Assembly (NCBI GenBank): GCA_002173095.1
Contig: NHBK01000005.1
Coordinates: 62,001 to 126,000 of the forward strand
Reading direction: 5' to 3'
DNA length: 64,000 bases
Source of the DNA: Hyphomonadaceae bacterium TMED5
GTDB lineage: Bacteria > Pseudomonadota > Alphaproteobacteria > Caulobacterales > Hyphomonadaceae
The position numbers were made by a program, and so were the translations under genes. The notes under the pieces are model-generated. The model made no database searches and was not told the origin of the DNA. It saw only the letters and a list, made by a program, of their open reading frames with translations. Position 1 is the stretch's first letter; each line of letters begins with the position of its first letter. Shown piece by piece: positions 52,323 to 62,201 of this stretch.

Positions 52323-53549
52323 TTAAAGCGTCGCCCCATATCGCGCCAGGCCTTTGGCAACAGCGCCGAACCGGTCATTGGCTGAGACCACTGCATGTTC
52401 AAACTGAGAGGTAAAATGGCTCTCAACCGCCGGGATATGCGTCGAACCGCCGACCATGACGATGTCAGTGATCTGATCGGCTGAACAGCCTGCCAAAGTG
52501 AGGCATTCGGCTGCCGCCCCATCCATCGCGTTCACAGTATCGTCTATGAGCGCTCTGAAGCCCGCCTGCGTGACGTTCGCCTCAATGGCGGTGTTTCCCG
52601 CGACATAGCGAAAGCCCGCCTCAGCGGCGTCACTGAGCGCGATTTTCAGGGCTTCTGTTTTCTTTGCGTACGCGCCCGCTTCAAAATTTCGAATCAGATA
52701 GTCAAAAGCGCGAAGGCCAGCGCTCTTAGGACTATTCTTCAACAGCCAGTCGATCTCCTTGCGCATGGTGATGGAATAAAGCCGGTTATGGCTCTTCCAG
52801 TCTGATAGCGTCACATAGGGCGCCGCAGGCACGGGCAAATCGTTTTCTGACAGCGTTTCGAGGCGCCCGAAATGCGGCGTCAGATCGTAAAAGCTCAAAA
52901 GCCGATCGAAATCATTGCCACCAAGATAGACACCCGTACTCGCCAGAACATCAAAGCTCGAGTTATCATCTGAAATCCGGATGACTGAGAAGTCCGAGGT
53001 ACCGCCGCCGATGTCGACCACAAAGATGAGTTTTTCCCGGCCGGTTGGAAACTCCACCGAACGCGCAGCCGCCACTGGCTCTGGCAGGAAGGCAATATGC
53101 TGAACACCTGCAGCCCGTAGCGAGGCCTCAAGAGCCGCCTGCGCACGCTGGTCTTTCGCGGGGTCATCATCATTGAACGAAACAGGTCGCCCCTGAATGA
53201 CCGTATCCAGCTCCCCGCCATTCAGCTTCTCAGCCTGGCGTATAGTCCGTGTCAGAAAATCGGTAATCACTTGCTGAAAGGGAATGCGCCGACCATCCAG
53301 CTGAGTGGTTTCTTCAATCAGATCGGTACCGAGCACCGACTTGATGGACCGCATCAAACGGCCCTCTTCACCGGCCTCATAGTCATCAATGGCGCGGTGA
53401 CCAATGGTGAAGCTGCGCGACCCTGCCTCGTAAAAGATGGCCGTTGGAATGGAGGTTTCTTCCGGTTCCAGCTGCAGAAGCCTGGTCTGCCCGTTCGCCA
53501 GAATGGAAAATGCTGTGTTCGATGTCCCGAAATCTATGCCCACATGCAT
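52323..53549 (-). CDS. Hsp70-family protein, YegD-like
   Basis: A 408-residue actin/Hsp70 ATPase-fold protein lacking the usual substrate-binding domain. The phosphate-1 motif is HVGIDFGTSNTAFSIL, the phosphate-2 motif is FVVDIGGGTSDFSVI and an adenosine motif DIVMVGGSTHIPAV is near the end. LPEPVAAA is also present. This is the YegD-like subfamily, of undefined client specificity. AGGAGG precedes the ATG at 53549. Confidence 0.9.
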   Translation of the reverse strand: MHVGIDFGTSNTAFSILANGQTRLLQLEPEETSIPTAIFYEAGSRSFTIGHRAIDDYEAGEEGRLMRSIKSVLGTDLIEETTQLDGRRIPFQQVITDFLTRTIRQAEKLNGGELDTVIQGRPVSFNDDDPAKDQRAQAALEASLRAAGVQHIAFLPEPVAAARSVEFPTGREKLIFVVDIGGGTSDFSVIRISDDNSSFDVLASTGVYLGGNDFDRLLSFYDLTPHFGRLETLSENDLPVPAAPYVTLSDWKSHNRLYSITMRKEIDWLLKNSPKSAGLRAFDYLIRNFEAGAYAKKTEALKIALSDAAEAGFRYVAGNTAIEANVTQAGFRALIDDTVNAMDGAAAECLTLAGCSADQITDIVMVGGSTHIPAVESHFTSQFEHAVVSANDRFGAVAKGLARYGATL

Positions 53550-53612
53550 TGGCCGCCTCCTGATCCCGCAACATTTCGATCATCTCTGACCGGAAAGTCC
53601 AACACTTAGCCC

Positions 53613-53646
53613 AAAAAGAAAGAAGGCTGCGCGAGCGCAGCCTTCT
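53613..53646 (-). terminator. Intrinsic terminator of the petABC operon
   Basis: A 12-bp perfect stem (AGAAGGCTGCGC / GCGCAGCCTTCT) with a 2-base centre. It is followed, reading on the minus strand, by a T-rich tract (TTCTTTTT). It lies just after the petC stop codon. Confidence 0.9.
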
Positions 53647-53672
53647 CTTTGTTCAGTTCTGTTCAGTGAACC

Positions 53673-54569
53673 CTAGTGGTCCACATTCCGCCAGATCTGT
53701 TTGTACGAGAAGTACACGATCAGAGCGAGGAAGAAGAGATAGATCATCACGCCCATACCGAGAGACTTCCGGTTTTCCATTTTTGGCTCGCCAGCCCAGG
53801 CAAGGAACTGAGCGACGTCTGCAGCCAGCTGTTCGCGGGTTGCTTCAGTGCCATCCATGTATTCAACGCGGCCGTCGAACAGTTGTGGAGGCATAGCCAG
53901 GAAACCGCCAGCCGGTGCGTGGCGTGGGTCGCCTTCCCAGTTACCTGACGTGTCACCCGCAAAATACGGGTTGTAGTACAGACCAACTGGTTGGGTCAGA
54001 ACACCGTGAGAGTGGTCGTCATTGATGTGCAGCTCATTACCGTGAAACTCTTCAGAGTCCGGATACCCCGTCATGAGACGGTAGATATAGCTCGCACCGC
54101 CATGACGGGCTTTCGTGATAACGGAGAAATCCGGAGGGATAGCACCGCCATTAGCCGCCGCAGCAGCCTGCGGGTTCGGATACGGGCTGACGAAGCTGTC
54201 AGATGGACGAGCCGGGCGATACACTTCATCACCAAAATCGTCGATCTCTGTCACCTGATAAGAAGATGCGAATGCAGCCACCTGGGACTGAGTTGCTTCC
54301 TCATCATCAGAATAGAACGGGCCACCTGGCTCACCGAGGTTACGGTAAGACAGAAGATCCATGCTGTGACATGCCGCGCAGACTTCGGTGTAAACCTGGA
54401 AGCCACGCTGAACAGCAGCCTGATCGAAGCGGCCGAACGGACCTTCGAACGGCCAGTCTGGAAGAGCTGTTTCACCTTCGTCGAGGTGCATAGCGCCACC
54501 AGCGGCCATAGCAGCTGGCGCGAGCCCGATAAGGGCGAGACCAGCGAGGCAAGCTTTAATCGCTTTCAT
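53673..54569 (-). CDS. petC: Cytochrome c1 of the bc1 complex
   Basis: A 298-residue protein with a signal peptide (LAPAAMAAGG), a c-type haem site CAACH (EVCAACHSMD), a methionine-ligand region (near GGFLAMPPQLFDG) and a C-terminal anchor (LGMGVMIYLFFLALIVYFSY). It passes electrons from the Rieske protein to soluble cytochrome c. Last gene of the petA-petB-petC operon. Confidence 0.96.
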   Translation of the reverse strand: MKAIKACLAGLALIGLAPAAMAAGGAMHLDEGETALPDWPFEGPFGRFDQAAVQRGFQVYTEVCAACHSMDLLSYRNLGEPGGPFYSDDEEATQSQVAAFASSYQVTEIDDFGDEVYRPARPSDSFVSPYPNPQAAAAANGGAIPPDFSVITKARHGGASYIYRLMTGYPDSEEFHGNELHINDDHSHGVLTQPVGLYYNPYFAGDTSGNWEGDPRHAPAGGFLAMPPQLFDGRVEYMDGTEATREQLAADVAQFLAWAGEPKMENRKSLGMGVMIYLFFLALIVYFSYKQIWRNVDH

Positions 54570-54580
54570 AGTGACCTCTC

Positions 54581-56071
54581 CTATTCTGCTGCTACGGCGT
54601 CAGCAGAGCCGTTTTTCGGGTGAATGGAATCTGCGATCGTTTCCGGCTCATCCTTCGCACGCTCAACAAGGCCGAGAAGTGGCAGAGCAAGCAGGAAGTA
54701 AGCGAAGTAGAGGAGCGTCAGAAGCTGAGCGACTGGAAGCCATGTGATGCCATGGTGTTTAACAGTCGGATCAACCAGCGTGCCGCTTTCTTCTTCGAAC
54801 GCCAGAGACGCTTCGTAATCAACAAAGTCGATCACGACACGCTCGTCACGTTGCGAAACGATTTTACCGTCGTTAGCGCGCGCAACTTCAACAGCGTTCG
54901 GCGTGTCAGCCAGTGCAACTTCGTAGCGCAGTGTGTCTTCACCGGTCGGAATGACAACGTCATCCGGGTTAGACGCACCAGCGACGCCGAGCAGGCCGCA
55001 AACCAGAACGAAACCGAAGAAGAACTGGCGAGCCAGCGGGCGGTAACGCAGTGAGCGAACTTTAGACGTGTCCAGCCAAGGCAGAACGAACATGATCGCA
55101 ATCGCACCGAACATTGCGATAACACCGCCGAGTTTCGCTGGGATAGGACCGACGTCGAACGTGATCGCACGCAGGATCGCGTAGAATGGAAGCAGGTACC
55201 ATTCCGGAACGATGTGCGCAGGCGTCTTAAGCGGGTTGCCTTCGATGTAGTTGTCGGCGTGGCCGAGAACGTTTGGCGCGTAGAATACGAAGCCAGCGAA
55301 GATCAGCATGAAGACGATGATCGCGAAGCCGTCTTTCACCGTGTAATACGGGTGGAAAGGAACAGCGTCTTTCTTAGGGTCTTTGATCTCGATGCCAGCC
55401 GGGTTGTTATTGCCCGTCGTGTGGAACGCCCAGATGTGCAGGACAACAACACCAGCAATCATGAATGGCAGGAGATAGTGAAGAGAGAAGAAGCGGTTCA
55501 GCGTAGAGTTACCGATAGAAGGTGCACCCTGAAGCCAGATCTGAATTTGCTCACCAACGAGCGGCAGTGAGCCGATCAGGGAGGTGATAACAGACGCGCC
55601 GTGCAGAGACATCTGACCCCATGGCAGCACGTAGCCCATGAAGGCTGTACCGGTCATGAGGAGGTAAATTACAACACCCAGGATCCAGCTGATCTCACGT
55701 GGTGCTTTGTATGAACCGTAATAAAGGCCGCGGAACATGTGAATGTAGACCGCGAGGAAGAACATGGAGGCGCCGTTTGCGTGGATGTAACGCATCAGCC
55801 AGCCATATTCTACGTCACGCATAATGCGCTCGACCGAGGCGAAAGCCATTTCGGTGTTCGGCACATAGTGCATGGCAAGAACGATACCGGTGATGATCTG
55901 CGTAGCAAGGCAGAACGCCAGGATGCCACCGAATGTCCACCAGTAGTTCAGGTTTTTAGGTGTCGGAAAGTCAACGAATGACCCGTGTACCAGACGCACG
56001 ATCGGAAGACGCGCGTCGAGCCACTTCTCAATGCCGGTATTCGGCTTGTATGTGGATTCATGTCCGCTCAT
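54581..56071 (-). CDS. petB: Cytochrome b of the bc1 complex, with extended Qo-side loop
   Basis: A 496-residue eight-helix membrane protein. The haem-ligand helices ([12 protein letters not shown] and HLYVDIHA-type segments), the Qo-site PEWY motif ([11 protein letters not shown]) and the ef-loop are present. It is longer than usual: between the last helices is an acidic insert of about 70 residues (from [14 protein letters not shown] to VDPTVKHHG). The quinol-oxidising core looks intact. Confidence 0.95.
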   Translation of the reverse strand: MSGHESTYKPNTGIEKWLDARLPIVRLVHGSFVDFPTPKNLNYWWTFGGILAFCLATQIITGIVLAMHYVPNTEMAFASVERIMRDVEYGWLMRYIHANGASMFFLAVYIHMFRGLYYGSYKAPREISWILGVVIYLLMTGTAFMGYVLPWGQMSLHGASVITSLIGSLPLVGEQIQIWLQGAPSIGNSTLNRFFSLHYLLPFMIAGVVVLHIWAFHTTGNNNPAGIEIKDPKKDAVPFHPYYTVKDGFAIIVFMLIFAGFVFYAPNVLGHADNYIEGNPLKTPAHIVPEWYLLPFYAILRAITFDVGPIPAKLGGVIAMFGAIAIMFVLPWLDTSKVRSLRYRPLARQFFFGFVLVCGLLGVAGASNPDDVVIPTGEDTLRYEVALADTPNAVEVARANDGKIVSQRDERVVIDFVDYEASLAFEEESGTLVDPTVKHHGITWLPVAQLLTLLYFAYFLLALPLLGLVERAKDEPETIADSIHPKNGSADAVAAE

Positions 56072-56092
56072 GTGAGCTCCCCATTCGTGCGA

Positions 56093-56656
56093 TTAGAGTG
56101 AAATCGTCACGGCACTGCCGTCTGCGTTATACTCATAGGTCGGGACTGGAAGGTTCAGCGGAGCCGGACCTTTGCGAATACGACCAGATGTGTCGTAGTG
56201 AGAGCCGTGGCATGGGCAGTACCAGCCGCCGAACTCACCCGTATTGCTGCCTGGGCCTACAGGTACGCAGCCAAGGTGCGTACAGGAACCTGAAACAACC
56301 AGCAGAGCCGGGTTGAGGTTACCGTCAGCCATCGGCACCAGACGATCATCGTCTGTTTCCGGGTCACGCAGTGCGTTTACGTCTACTTCACGCGCTTCAG
56401 CGATTTCCGCTGCTGTACGACGGCGCAGGAAGAATGGCTTACCACCAATCAATACCCGAACCTCGCCGCCTTCTGGAATGTCCGTTACCGGAACTTCCAG
56501 ACTGGAAGCTGCGCGTGTGTCCAATGCAGGAAGCATTTGCGCGATAAAAGGCCAGGCAAGTGCGCCAGCCCCTCCAGCTACTGCTGCACCAGCAGCGATG
56601 TGGATGAAATCACGGCGTTCTTCATCTACCGTTTCTGTATATGTCTCGTCAGTCAC
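56093..56656 (-). CDS. petA: Rieske iron-sulfur protein of the bc1 complex
   Basis: A 187-residue protein with a membrane anchor preceded by a twin-arginine-like ERRDF (AAGAAVAGGAGALAWPFIAQ). It carries the two 2Fe-2S boxes, CTHLGC and CPCHGSHYD, near residues 125-160. It transfers electrons from quinol to cytochrome c1. First gene of petABC, divergent from trmL. Confidence 0.97.
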   Translation of the reverse strand: MTDETYTETVDEERRDFIHIAAGAAVAGGAGALAWPFIAQMLPALDTRAASSLEVPVTDIPEGGEVRVLIGGKPFFLRRRTAAEIAEAREVDVNALRDPETDDDRLVPMADGNLNPALLVVSGSCTHLGCVPVGPGSNTGEFGGWYCPCHGSHYDTSGRIRKGPAPLNLPVPTYEYNADGSAVTISL

Positions 56657-56771
56657 GTTGCCATGCCCTCACAAATCGGCTTTCTGGTGGATGCCATAGC
56701 ATACCCATTTCCCGCTAAAAGACTTTGCGGCGCAAAGTCGCGCAGGCGGATAGATGGACTCCCAGCCCTGA

Positions 56772-57245
56772 ATGAAAGAAGCCGATACATTGCGCCTGAG
56801 TTTCTATCAACCTGATATTCCGCAGAATTTGGGTACGACGATAAGATTGTCGGCATGTTTCGGCGTAAAAATGGATATAATTGAGCCATGTGGCTTCCCT
56901 TTAACGGCAAAATCCTTAAAGCGCGCTACTCTCGACTACGGCAATTTGGCGCAGGTAAATCGGGCTGATTCTATAGAAACCTACCTCTCCGAGGCCAAAA
57001 ACGAGGGTGAGCGAGTCGTTCTTTTCACCACCAAAGGTGCCACACCTCTTCAAAATTTTAAATTTCTTCCCAAGGATCGACTTTTATTCGGCCGGGAGAG
57101 CGCTGGCGTGCCTGATGAGGTTCATAATGCATGCGATGCGCGTGTAGTGATTCCTCTCGTCGAGGGTGCGCGGTCGATAAATGTCGCTACCGCAGCCTCA
57201 ATCGCGCTCTTCGAAGCGCTCCGTCAAACAGGCGGTCTCAGCTGA
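56772..57245 (+). CDS. trmL: tRNA (cytidine(34)-2'-O)-methyltransferase
   Basis: A 157-residue SPOUT methyltransferase that modifies the wobble base of tRNA-Leu. The knot motifs are FYQPDIPQNLGTTIRLSACFG near the N-terminus, LLFGRESAGVPDEVH and the C-terminal RSINVATAASIALFEALRQ. Length fits the single-domain TrmL group. It starts 115 bp from the divergent petA gene. Confidence 0.93.
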   Translation: MKEADTLRLSFYQPDIPQNLGTTIRLSACFGVKMDIIEPCGFPLTAKSLKRATLDYGNLAQVNRADSIETYLSEAKNEGERVVLFTTKGATPLQNFKFLPKDRLLFGRESAGVPDEVHNACDARVVIPLVEGARSINVATAASIALFEALRQTGGLS

Positions 57246-57247
57246 AA

Positions 57248-58254
57248 TTATTTTTCGCGTTTATGAACCCGCTGAACATAGATCAGCATGGCGCGGAAGA
57301 TGAATGTGCACATCAGCGCAGCACCAATCAGCGCCACTCCCCCCATGAGAAGTTCCGGATAGGTATGGAGTGTTAATCCAACCTCGGCCGAAATCAGGAA
57401 GACCATGTTTATGTCCAGACCAAAGGCCTGAGTTTTCGGATTTGCGCGCAGATAAGACCCAAGACCGATAAAAACGGCCGCAAGCGCGATCATCACATCC
57501 GGCGAGAGATCAAACTCTGCGCCCAGCCCGCGATAGATCAGCCCCAGCACCACGCCCATTGATGCGCCTAAAGGCATATTCAGAAAGAGAAGCTGTGGTT
57601 TTGGAAATGAGCCGATCACGGTCGCGAATATGCTCGCGCCAAGCGCAAACCCCATCGCCGCCATGCCGCCATGCCGCCCGCAAAATTCAGAACCGCCATC
57701 GCGATGGCAACAATGCCGCCAGCCGTCACAAATCTCGCCAGCGATGCTGTTACAGAATGGTCCGCACGCAATGGCGCAGACTCTTTTCGTGGCGGGGTAG
57801 AGAAAAACGTCGTCAGTGTTACGGCGACAACGCCAATCAGCGTACACCAGACCCGATCAACAGCCAGTGGAACAGGTTCGGCATGCCCACTCAGTCCCGG
57901 AATGATAATCACGACGCAGGTAATCCCGACCAGCATGGTCGCATAGGCGTAGATCGTACCGATCCAGTAAGCGATGGATGCTGACAGCGCGACAACCACC
58001 ACCAGAACCGCTGCGATCAGATGCGGATTGTCGATATAGAGCAATGCGGCAAGGCCTATTCCCCCGCCAATGAGTGTGCCCACCATTCGGAAGACGCCGC
58101 GCAGCAACAAATCCTGCCTGTTCGGCTGCATAACGACAAAAACAGGCATGGCCGCCCAATACGGGTTATGCAGGCCAAGAAGGTAAGCGAGAACCAGCGC
58201 GGCATAGGCGGCAATGAATAAGCGCAGAGCGCGGGGAATGTGTGGTGTCAGCAT
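57248..58254 (-). pseudogene. FUSC-family transporter gene disrupted by an 8-bp tandem duplication
   Basis: The first part (from ATG 58254) encodes a FUSC-type membrane protein: RALRLFIAAYAALVLAYLLGL, LLLRGVFRMVGTLIGGGIG, and further helices up to NFAGGMAA. The frame is then lost and stops at 57616. In another frame the protein continues as GMAAMGFALGASIFATVIG and further helices to 57248. The break coincides with a direct tandem repeat, ATGCCGCC ATGCCGCC, at 57663-57678. Removing one unit restores the reading. The gene is therefore a recent slippage mutant or an artefact. Confidence 0.85.
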
Positions 58255-58372
58255 TTCACCGAGCCGTTACGCCTGAAATTCACAAAACGAAACCACCTAC
58301 AGGCTGAAAAGCCGGAAAACAGATCACGCTTTAGAGATTGAACTCGTTTGCGGCGTCCCTCATAGAAGCAGA

Positions 58373-59263
58373 ATGACAGATACTTCGCTTGAAACCCGCA
58401 AAACGGCCGCAAAGGCCTGGTTCTCATCTCTCCAGCAGGACATCATCTCTGAGCTGGAAAAGCTGGAAGCTGAAGTCAGCGCGCCGCTCTTCCACGGCCC
58501 GCCCGGCAAATTTGAGATGACACCATGGGAACGCACCAGAGGGCCGGACGGCGAAGATCAGGGCGGCGGCACAATGGGCATTCTGAAAGGCCGCCTGTTT
58601 GAAAAGGCTGGCGTGCACTTTTCTTGTGTCTACGGCAAATTCTCAGAAGCCTTTGCCGCGCAAATTCCCGGCGCAGACAAATCAGACGGCATGTTCTGGG
58701 CGAGCGGCATTTCACTGATCATCCACCCGATCAGCCCGAAGGTTCCGGCCGTACACATGAACACACGTATGCTGGTCACATCGGACAGCTGGTTTGGCGG
58801 CGGCGCGGATCTGACGCCCGTTCTGGATGTTCAGCGCGACGAGGAGCACCCTCTGACCCAGCAATTCCACGGCGCATTGAAATCTGCCTGCGACCCTCAT
58901 GATGCTGAGTATTATCCGAAGTTCAAAAAATGGTGCGATGAGTATTTCTACCTGCCGCACCGTGTTGAGCCGCGCGGTACGGGCGGCATCTTTTATGACC
59001 GACTGAACACAGGTGATTGGGAGAAGGATTTCGCCTTCACCAAAGATGTCGGCCTCGCCTTCAAGTCTGTTTATCCTGACATTGTTCGCCAGACCTATGA
59101 ACAGAGCTGGTCTGAGGACGAACGCGACGAACAGCTCATCCGACGCGGCAGATATGTGGAATTCAACCTGTTATATGACCGCGGCACGACCTTCGGTTTA
59201 AAAACAGGCGGGAATGTGAATTCCATCCTGTCTTCTATGCCACCTGTCGTAAAATGGGTATAA
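58373..59263 (+). CDS. hemF: Oxygen-dependent coproporphyrinogen III oxidase
   Basis: A 296-residue enzyme that converts coproporphyrinogen III to protoporphyrinogen IX in haem synthesis. Conserved stretches are [43 protein letters not shown], and the closing [20 protein letters not shown]. Length fits bacterial HemF. Haem supply matches the nearby bc1 operon. Preceded by a CATAGAAGCAG leader of modest RBS quality. Confidence 0.97.
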   Translation: MTDTSLETRKTAAKAWFSSLQQDIISELEKLEAEVSAPLFHGPPGKFEMTPWERTRGPDGEDQGGGTMGILKGRLFEKAGVHFSCVYGKFSEAFAAQIPGADKSDGMFWASGISLIIHPISPKVPAVHMNTRMLVTSDSWFGGGADLTPVLDVQRDEEHPLTQQFHGALKSACDPHDAEYYPKFKKWCDEYFYLPHRVEPRGTGGIFYDRLNTGDWEKDFAFTKDVGLAFKSVYPDIVRQTYEQSWSEDERDEQLIRRGRYVEFNLLYDRGTTFGLKTGGNVNSILSSMPPVVKWV

Positions 59264-59396
59264 AACCTTCATTCTCCTGAAACGGCTGTTAGCTAGTCCT
59301 GCGTTCTCGCGTCACGGGAAATCGCTTGAAATCTGTTGGAACTCAACGCTTTTTTAGACGCTGGTGACTTAATACTAGTTTTCGTCAGGTCCTGAA

Positions 59397-59903
59397 GTGC
59401 ACGTGCAGCGTCCAAAACCACGCAATAACAAATCCGGCTGGCTGAGCGACCTGGTGCTCGTCGGCAGCGTTGTTGTAATTGCGGCTTTGGGCGGGCTCGT
59501 CAGCGGCGGCGATAGCGATAGCTGGTATCAGGCGCTGTCCAAACCGCCTTTCAATCCACCTGGATATTATTTCGGCATTGTCTGGCCGGTGCTGTACGTG
59601 ATGATCGCTCTGTCTGCGGTGATTGTTCGCCGCCGCGTGAGCTATATCGAGCATGCGCCAACTAGCTTTGGTATTTTCTACCTTCAGCTTTGCTTTAACG
59701 GCGCGTGGAGCTTTCTGTTCTTCTTCTTCCATCGTCCGGTCTGGGCGATGATTGATCTTGTCGCGCTCTGGCTGATCATTGTCGCAATGATCTTCCATTT
59801 CGGAAAATATTCGAAATTTGCAGCCTTCCTGCTCGTCCCATATTTCCTGTGGGTCACCTTCGCAGGCTATCTGAATGGCATGATTATCTGGCTGAACGCC
59901 TGA
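59397..59903 (+). CDS. TspO/MBR-family membrane protein
   Basis: A 168-residue protein with five membrane helices and the TspO signature WYQALSKPPFNPPGYYFGIVWPVLYVMIA, in order: W-Y-x(5)-P-P-F-N-P-P then WPVLY. Others are FYLQLCFNGAWSFLFFFFHRP. TspO binds porphyrins and steroids in the membrane. The location just after hemF supports a porphyrin-related role. GTG start at 59397; a second GTG at 59403 is possible. Confidence 0.92.
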   Translation: MHVQRPKPRNNKSGWLSDLVLVGSVVVIAALGGLVSGGDSDSWYQALSKPPFNPPGYYFGIVWPVLYVMIALSAVIVRRRVSYIEHAPTSFGIFYLQLCFNGAWSFLFFFFHRPVWAMIDLVALWLIIVAMIFHFGKYSKFAAFLLVPYFLWVTFAGYLNGMIIWLNA

Positions 59904-61115
59904 TCACTCGGCCAGTTTTGGCTTCATCTTAAAACCATTCCTGATCCAGACCTGTTCCAGCTCACGCAGAGACTGGCCAATCGCTGGTCCTGCAGGAATG
60001 CCCTTTGCAAGAAGGTCAGCGCCTGTGACGGGAAAGACGGGACGCTCCCAATTCCGCGCGAGCGAAAAGAGTGGTCCCCAGCTTTTGTCCGGGTCTTCAG
60101 ACCATTGCCAGAGAATCAAATCCTCAGCCGCCTGATCATCCTCATTATACAGTCCGACCTTTGCGGTCTCGTCAGACATATCCGGAGCAAACACTTGCTC
60201 GGCCCGCGCAAATTTCACAAGCCGCGTGCGTTCCTGCCCGGACATACGCAGACGTTCAGCGACCACACGAAGCGCGACTTCATCGCGCGGCAAAAGCGAA
60301 AGAAACCGGTCAAACCCGGTAAAACGATAGCCATGCCCATCTTCGATCCGGAGCAATCCTGAAAGTCGCGACAAGTCCTCACATTCTGGCAGGATGGTCT
60401 GCAACACACCGGCTTCATGCATTGCCGTCACAGATGCCAGAGGCGATGGCGCATCGAGCAGTCGATAGATTTCTTTCCATATGCGTTCAGCCGCGATCTG
60501 TTCCAGGCCGTCTTTTTCAGCGGCGCAGGCGGCAAGTCCGGTGGCGTCAATCTCATGCCCATACCAGGCACTGAAGCGGAAAAACCGAAGATTGCGCAGA
60601 TGATCTTCCCGCAGACGCTCACGCGCATCCCCAATAAAAGCAATTTTGCGCGAGGCAATATCGGCAATGCCTCCACCCGTCGGGTCATGGATTTTGCCCT
60701 GCCGGTCTGCATAGAGCGCATTCATACGGAAATCGCGACGGGCAGCGTCCTCATTCCAGTCATCGGTAAAAGCGACCACAGCATGGCGCCCATCGGTTTC
60801 GATATCGCGTCGCAAAGTGGTGATCTCAAACGGCTCGTGCTCGATCACGGCTGTGATGGTGCCATGCTCAATACCCGTCGGGATGGCTCTGATGCCCGCA
60901 GCCTTAAGCGCGGCCATGGTTTCTTCTGGCTTCAGCTGGGTCGCTATATCCACATCACTGACCGGCACGCCCAGTAAGGCATTGCGCACACATCCACCGA
61001 CGAAACGGGCACCGCCCGGACACGCTTTCTCGAGCGCATCCATCACCTGACGGGTTGAGGCGGCCTGAAACCAGTCCTGCGCCGTTATGTCAGTTACCGG
61101 ATGGGACATCTTCAA
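59904..61115 (-). CDS. cca: CCA tRNA nucleotidyltransferase
   Basis: A 403-residue class II nucleotidyltransferase/poly(A) polymerase-family protein. The head motif is FVGGCVRNALLGVPVSDVDIAT, with the DxD in SDVDIA. The neck motif is RRDFRMNALYAD (basic RRDF). The C-terminal half is the RNA-binding region. It repairs or builds the tRNA CCA end. The next gene's 3' end overlaps its start. Confidence 0.94.
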   Translation of the reverse strand: MKMSHPVTDITAQDWFQAASTRQVMDALEKACPGGARFVGGCVRNALLGVPVSDVDIATQLKPEETMAALKAAGIRAIPTGIEHGTITAVIEHEPFEITTLRRDIETDGRHAVVAFTDDWNEDAARRDFRMNALYADRQGKIHDPTGGGIADIASRKIAFIGDARERLREDHLRNLRFFRFSAWYGHEIDATGLAACAAEKDGLEQIAAERIWKEIYRLLDAPSPLASVTAMHEAGVLQTILPECEDLSRLSGLLRIEDGHGYRFTGFDRFLSLLPRDEVALRVVAERLRMSGQERTRLVKFARAEQVFAPDMSDETAKVGLYNEDDQAAEDLILWQWSEDPDKSWGPLFSLARNWERPVFPVTGADLLAKGIPAGPAIGQSLRELEQVWIRNGFKMKPKLAE

Positions 61116-61566
61116 GTTCGTCTGTCACAGGCTCACGATTTTCAATTTCGATCTGATCGCACGGCACACGCCGGGCCGGGATCAGCTCACCATTCTCGCG
61201 GCGGGGCGCGCTATAGCATACGCTCCCCTCACGACTGATGCTCACATCCTCATCAACCTGACCGGGACGACGCTGAACATCGTGACGGCGGCTGTCTATG
61301 CTGACGCTCTCGCAAGGAACAGTCTGACTTGGGATAAGCTCACCGTTTTCGAACCGCGGCGCGGTTGAACACGTCCGTTCTTCACGCGGGTCTGAGAAGA
61401 AAAGCAGAATATAGAACAGGATCGACAGCGCAAATCCAGCGCCGACAAGCGCGATGACCGGCCAGGGCTCACCGTGCGCACGCCGATCGCGCGTTGCGAG
61501 GCGATAAATGGCGAACAGAGCAAGTGGCAGAATGATTAGCACTGCCTGAAGGATAATCCGCATCAT
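61090..61566 (-). CDS. DUF6111-like membrane protein with duplicated Cys motif
   Basis: A 158-residue protein with two N-terminal membrane helices and a soluble tail. The tail holds two copies of a Cys-bounded motif, CSTAPRFENGELIP..VPC and CYSAPRRENGELIP..VPC, about 50 residues apart. It resembles proteins of the DUF6111 type that precede cca in many alphaproteobacteria. Role unknown. Overlaps cca at one end and the Nudix gene at the other. Confidence 0.7.
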   Translation of the reverse strand: MMRIILQAVLIILPLALFAIYRLATRDRRAHGEPWPVIALVGAGFALSILFYILLFFSDPREERTCSTAPRFENGELIPSQTVPCESVSIDSRRHDVQRRPGQVDEDVSISREGSVCYSAPRRENGELIPARRVPCDQIEIENREPVTDELEDVPSGN

Positions 61567-62201
61567 GACTGTGCCTCCCCGTCTTCATAGAGCCGCTCAT
61601 ATAGCGCACGTATCACGCCAGCTGTAACGCCCCAGATATACCGACCATTATGCGGCATTTCGAGATAGGTACGCGGCGCGCCCCGCCAGATCGCGGTTTT
61701 CTTTATATGATTGTCGGGATTCATAAGGAAAGACAAAGGCGTTTCAAAAACATCATCCACCTCATGCGGGTCCGGCTGAGCGACAAAATCTGACGGCAAG
61801 AGGCCAATAACCGGCGTTATCCGAAAACCCGTCCGGGTGAGATAGAGATCAGACCGCCCCAGCAAACTCACATCCTCCGGTTCAATCCCAACCTCCTCAT
61901 GCGCCTCACGCAGAGCTGCCGCAACGACGCCTTTGTCGACCGGGTCGACCTTGCCACCCGGAAAGGCGACCTGGCCCGGATGTTTCGCCATGGTTTTCGG
62001 CCGTTCAGTCAGAATGACGGATGGATCACCATTATGGCGATCTACAATGCCAATCAGCACGCTCGCATCGCGAAGCCTGGCGCGCTCATCTTCAGGCATA
62101 TTGTGAATATCACCGCCCTCGCGCTGATCGCCTTTTTCATAAAGCGGCACGAGGCGCGATGTCACACGCTCCAGAAAGTCATCACAGCCCTGCCAGCTCA
62201 T
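61563..62201 (-). CDS. CoA pyrophosphatase-type Nudix hydrolase
   Basis: A 212-residue Nudix protein. The UPF0035/CoA diphosphatase start (RPKTMAKHPGQVAFPGGKVD) runs straight into the Nudix box GKVDPVDKGVVAAALREAHEEVGIE with its REAHEEVG core. It splits CoA or related dinucleotides. It overlaps DUF1285 by four bases (ATGA) and DUF6111 by four. Confidence 0.93.
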   Translation of the reverse strand: MSWQGCDDFLERVTSRLVPLYEKGDQREGGDIHNMPEDERARLRDASVLIGIVDRHNGDPSVILTERPKTMAKHPGQVAFPGGKVDPVDKGVVAAALREAHEEVGIEPEDVSLLGRSDLYLTRTGFRITPVIGLLPSDFVAQPDPHEVDDVFETPLSFLMNPDNHIKKTAIWRGAPRTYLEMPHNGRYIWGVTAGVIRALYERLYEDGEAQS

